Assembly: GCF_003063575.1 (NCBI RefSeq)
Contig: NZ_NESC01000007.1
Coordinates: 62,001-126,000, forward strand
Length of the DNA: 64,000 nucleotides
Origin: Limnohabitans sp. Jir72
GTDB taxonomy: Bacteria > Pseudomonadota > Gammaproteobacteria > Burkholderiales > Burkholderiaceae_C
Direction: 5' to 3'
The position numbers and the translations under genes are program-made. This document shows positions 61,528 through 64,000 of this stretch, piece after piece (position 1 is the first letter of the stretch; every line of letters begins with the position of its first letter). The notes beneath the pieces are model-generated. The model made no database searches. It saw only the letters and a list, made by a program, of their open reading frames with translations, and was not told the DNA's origin.

Positions 61528-62559
61528 TTACTTGCCCGACTTCTTGGCAGGCGCTGCCGCTGCAATGCGCACCTTGTCGATTTCAGCTTGCAGCTCCTTG
61601 ACCAGGTCCTGACCGACGGTCACGCCGTACTTGGCGGTCACAGGGCGCATTTTGTCGCGCAGCTTGGCCATTTCGGCTTCTGGCAACTGGGTCACTTGCA
61701 TGCCGTTCTTCTTCAAGTTGTCGGTGATGCTGGCTTCCAGAGCACGGGCTTTCTCGCGCTGGAATTTGGCCGACTCGGTCACGGCGTCGGCCACGATTTT
61801 CTTCTCGGCTGCTGAAAGCTTTTCCCAGAACTTCTTGCTGATGATGACCGACTGGGGGTTGTACTGGTGACCGGTCAGGACCATGTGCTTTTGGACTTCG
61901 TACAACTTGGCGCCGTTGATGGTGGCCACTGGGTTTTCCTGGCCGTCGACGGCTTTTTGGTCCAGCGCAGCGTACAGTTCAGGGAAAGGCAGCGGTGTGG
62001 GGTTCGCACCCAAGGCCTTGACCCAGTCCACGTTGATCGGGTTGGGGATCACGCGCAACTTCAGGCCTTCCAAGTCCTCGACCTTGTTGATGGCGCGTTT
62101 GCTGTTGGTGATGTTGCGAAAACCCAGCTCGTAGTAGCCCAGGCCGATCAGGCCCTTGTCTTCCAGTTTGGCATGCAGCTTCTTGCCGAAAGGCCCATCC
62201 ACCACGGCGTCAGCTTCTTTGCCAGAGCCGAACATGAAGGGGAAATCGAAGATGGCGAATTCTTTGGCCTGCGCAGCAAAGATGCCCGAGTTCATGGCCG
62301 CCATTTCGAGCGAGCCGCCTTGGATGGCCGACACGTTGGCCTGGTCGCTGCCCAAGGCACCGCCGGGGAACACATTGACTTTGATCTTGCCGCCAGAGTT
62401 CTTCTCGACGATTTCCTTGAACTTTTCCATGCCGAGAACAATCGGGTGACCGGCTGTGTTCTGGTTGGCGAACTTGATGGTTTTGTCTTGAGCCGATGCC
62501 ACGCCCACAGCGGCCAAAGCCACGGTTGCGATCAAGGACTTGATGAACACACGTTTCAT
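61528..62559 (-). CDS. dctP: TRAP transporter substrate-binding protein
   Basis: A 343-residue DctP: signal peptide (MKRVFIKSLIATVALAAVGV to SAQ), then KFANQNTAGHPIVLGMEKFKEIVEK and GFRNITNSKRAINKVEDLEGLKLRVIPNP. ATG follows GGAGAC. The cargo is probably quinate or shikimate, judged from the operon. Confidence 0.93.
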   Translation of the reverse strand: MKRVFIKSLIATVALAAVGVASAQDKTIKFANQNTAGHPIVLGMEKFKEIVEKNSGGKIKVNVFPGGALGSDQANVSAIQGGSLEMAAMNSGIFAAQAKEFAIFDFPFMFGSGKEADAVVDGPFGKKLHAKLEDKGLIGLGYYELGFRNITNSKRAINKVEDLEGLKLRVIPNPINVDWVKALGANPTPLPFPELYAALDQKAVDGQENPVATINGAKLYEVQKHMVLTGHQYNPQSVIISKKFWEKLSAAEKKIVADAVTESAKFQREKARALEASITDNLKKNGMQVTQLPEAEMAKLRDKMRPVTAKYGVTVGQDLVKELQAEIDKVRIAAAAPAKKSGK

Positions 62560-62643
62560 GAGTTGTCTCCAAAAAATAGTCAAGGACGTACGCTTGCAAA
62601 AACTTGTGGCCTGGCGTACCCGGTCAGACCACAAGAAGAAAAA

Positions 62644-63921
62644 TCAATAGAACCAGCGGGCCGGCACCATCACGATTTGCGGGAACAGGACCATCAGGAA
62701 CATCACCGCAAACTGTACCGCCATGAAGGGCATGACGCCACGCGTCACATCGTCCATGCGCATGCGGCCCACACCGGCCACCACGTTGAGCACGGTGCCC
62801 ACGGGTGGGGTGACCAAGCCGATCGAATTGTTGATGATGAACATCACACCAAAATAAACCGGGTCAATGCCCGCAGCAGACACCAGCGGCATGAGCACGG
62901 GCGTCAGGATCAAGATGGTCGGCGTCATGTCCATGGCGGTGCCCACGATCATGCACAAAATCATGATGGCGAACATCAGCAAGGTGGGGCTGCCCAGCAA
63001 TGGCTCCAGCAAGGCAATGACCTGCTGCGGCAAATTGGCAACCGTGATCAGCCAGGCCGACACCATGGCCGCAGCGACCAGGAACATCACCACGGCCGTG
63101 GTCTTGGCTGCAGCCTGAAAGACCTCCACCAATTGTTTGAAGTTCAGTTCTTTGTAAACCACTGCCGCCACAAACAGCGCGTAAACCGCAGCCACCACAG
63201 CCGCTTCCGTGGGTGTGAAGACCCCCATGCGCAGGCCGACCAAAATGATCACGGGCAGCATCAATGCCCAGGTGGCGCGGCGCAGCGAGGCCATGATTTC
63301 TGACAAAGGCTGGCGTGGGGGAGGTGTCAACTGCTCTTTGCGCGTCAACCAGCCCCAGGTGATCCACAAGCCCGCGCTCAGCACGATGCCCGGGAAGATG
63401 CCGGCCAAAAACAACTTGCTGATCGACACGTTGGCGGCCACGCCAAAGATCACAAAACCAATGGAAGGCGGGATGATCGGCCCGATCACACCGCATGCGG
63501 CGATCAGGCCGCCACTGCGGGCTTTGTCGTGCCCTGCCTTGACCATCATGGGCAAGAGCAGCGCGGTCAATGCCGCCGCGTCAGCCACGGCAGAGCCCGA
63601 CAAGGCAGACAACAAACAGGCGGCCACGATGGTCACATAACCCAAACCGCCACGGATGTGGCCCACCAAGGCCATGGCGAAATCGACAATGCGTCGGGAC
63701 AAACCGCCCGTGTTCATGATCTCACCGGCCAGCATGAAAAACGGCACGGCCAGCAAAGGAAAGCTGTTGGAGCCTTCGATCAGGTTTTGCGCCAGGATCT
63801 GGGCGTCGAACATGTCCATGTGCCACATGAGGGCCACGCCACACAGGAGCAAGGAAAAAGCAATCGGAATGCCCAGCGCCATGGCTGCGAGCAAGGAACC
63901 GAGAAAAACGGTGATGGTCAT
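62644..63921 (-). CDS. dctM: TRAP transporter large permease
   Basis: A 425-residue DctM with about 12 helices and the motifs AVPFFMLAGEIMNTGGLSRRIVDFAMALVGHIRGGLGY and GVIGPIIPPSIGFVIFG. Between dctQ and dctP in the operon. Confidence 0.94.
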   Translation of the reverse strand: MTITVFLGSLLAAMALGIPIAFSLLLCGVALMWHMDMFDAQILAQNLIEGSNSFPLLAVPFFMLAGEIMNTGGLSRRIVDFAMALVGHIRGGLGYVTIVAACLLSALSGSAVADAAALTALLLPMMVKAGHDKARSGGLIAACGVIGPIIPPSIGFVIFGVAANVSISKLFLAGIFPGIVLSAGLWITWGWLTRKEQLTPPPRQPLSEIMASLRRATWALMLPVIILVGLRMGVFTPTEAAVVAAVYALFVAAVVYKELNFKQLVEVFQAAAKTTAVVMFLVAAAMVSAWLITVANLPQQVIALLEPLLGSPTLLMFAIMILCMIVGTAMDMTPTILILTPVLMPLVSAAGIDPVYFGVMFIINNSIGLVTPPVGTVLNVVAGVGRMRMDDVTRGVMPFMAVQFAVMFLMVLFPQIVMVPARWFY

Positions 63922-63938
63922 GGTGTTTCTCTTTCTTC

Positions 63939-64000
63939 TTATTTCAAAGGCGCAGGCACATCGATCGGCTCTTCTTCCGATTCGCGCACACCCACCAACT
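63939..64000 (-). CDS. dctQ: TRAP transporter small permease, C-terminal end only
   Basis: The minus-strand frame from the window edge encodes the tail LVGVRESEEEPIDVPAPLK and a TAA at 63941-63939. Acidic, proline-containing tails of this kind end many DctQ proteins, and dctQ normally precedes dctM. The rest lies outside the window. Confidence 0.7.
   Translation of the reverse strand, partial: LVGVRESEEEPIDVPAPLK

Noticed and set aside
1..64000. tRNA, rRNA or insertion sequence genes
   Set aside because: No cloverleaf, ribosomal RNA or transposase sequence was recognised by reading; a tRNAscan and transposase search would settle this.

Overview
The window looks like a high-GC betaproteobacterial chromosome, most likely Burkholderiales and close to Comamonadaceae (Limnohabitans or Rhodoferax type). 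Reasons are the pmbA / yjgA / mogA group, the rpoD with a long Lys/Ala-rich N-terminus, the many Bug/TctC-type binding proteins, the nas cluster with a NasT regulator, and the gentisate and TRAP gene sets. Genus is an inference from gene content; no rRNA or tRNA gene was found here.

Region 1 (1-7.5 kb) is a defence island. Seven minus-strand genes are packed with overlaps or gaps of at most 13 bp: hsdM, hsdS, a two-helix SLATT/DUF4231 membrane protein, a TGT-like protein, a QueC-like protein, a small TIR-like (ThsB/DUF1863-type) protein and a DUF4268 nuclease-like protein. No hsdR is present. A partial HTH-ImmA/IrrE gene converges on the operon. The QueC/TGT/TIR/SLATT set inside a type I methylase operon is the most unusual thing in the window. 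The TIR-like protein starts Met-Gly-Gly behind a consensus ribosome binding site, so it is a candidate for deazaguanine attachment to an N-terminal glycine, as I recall being reported for QueC-like Cap9 in type IV CBASS.

Region 2 (7.5-20 kb) is nitrate assimilation: nasT, an ABC nitrate transporter, nirBD, nasA, a ybiB-like gene and cobA (siroheme synthesis). The leader carries two NtrC-type sites, a sigma-54 promoter, two ANTAR hexaloop hairpins and an attenuator terminator, all readable in the sequence.

Region 3 (19.8-26.3 kb) holds a ccdAB toxin-antitoxin pair, a flavoprotein, an MscS channel, a patatin/beta-barrel protein, rpsU and yqeY. Region 4 (26.3-36.2 kb) is an uptake and catabolism cluster: LysR, TctC, GMC oxidoreductase, MarR, class III aminotransferase, TctCBA and a histone-deacetylase-like amidohydrolase. 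Region 5 (36.2-42 kb) is housekeeping: pmbA, yjgA, mogA and rpoD. Region 6 (42-50 kb) has a Crp-like regulator, a periplasmic binding protein with a GGDEF/EAL protein, a cysteine-cluster protein, a methyltransferase and an orphan paaZ.

Region 7 (50-64 kb) is aromatic catabolism. 3-Hydroxybenzoate is converted through gentisate and maleylpyruvate to fumarylpyruvate and then central metabolites. A separate minus-strand operon looks like quinate/shikimate catabolism: a TRAP transporter, AroQ, a shikimate dehydrogenase, and two genes resembling the two halves of the 3-dehydroshikimate dehydratase QuiC. A REP-like palindrome family (GGAGCCCACCCCGTGGGCGAT type) is scattered between genes at eight loci, twice expanded into longer tandem units.
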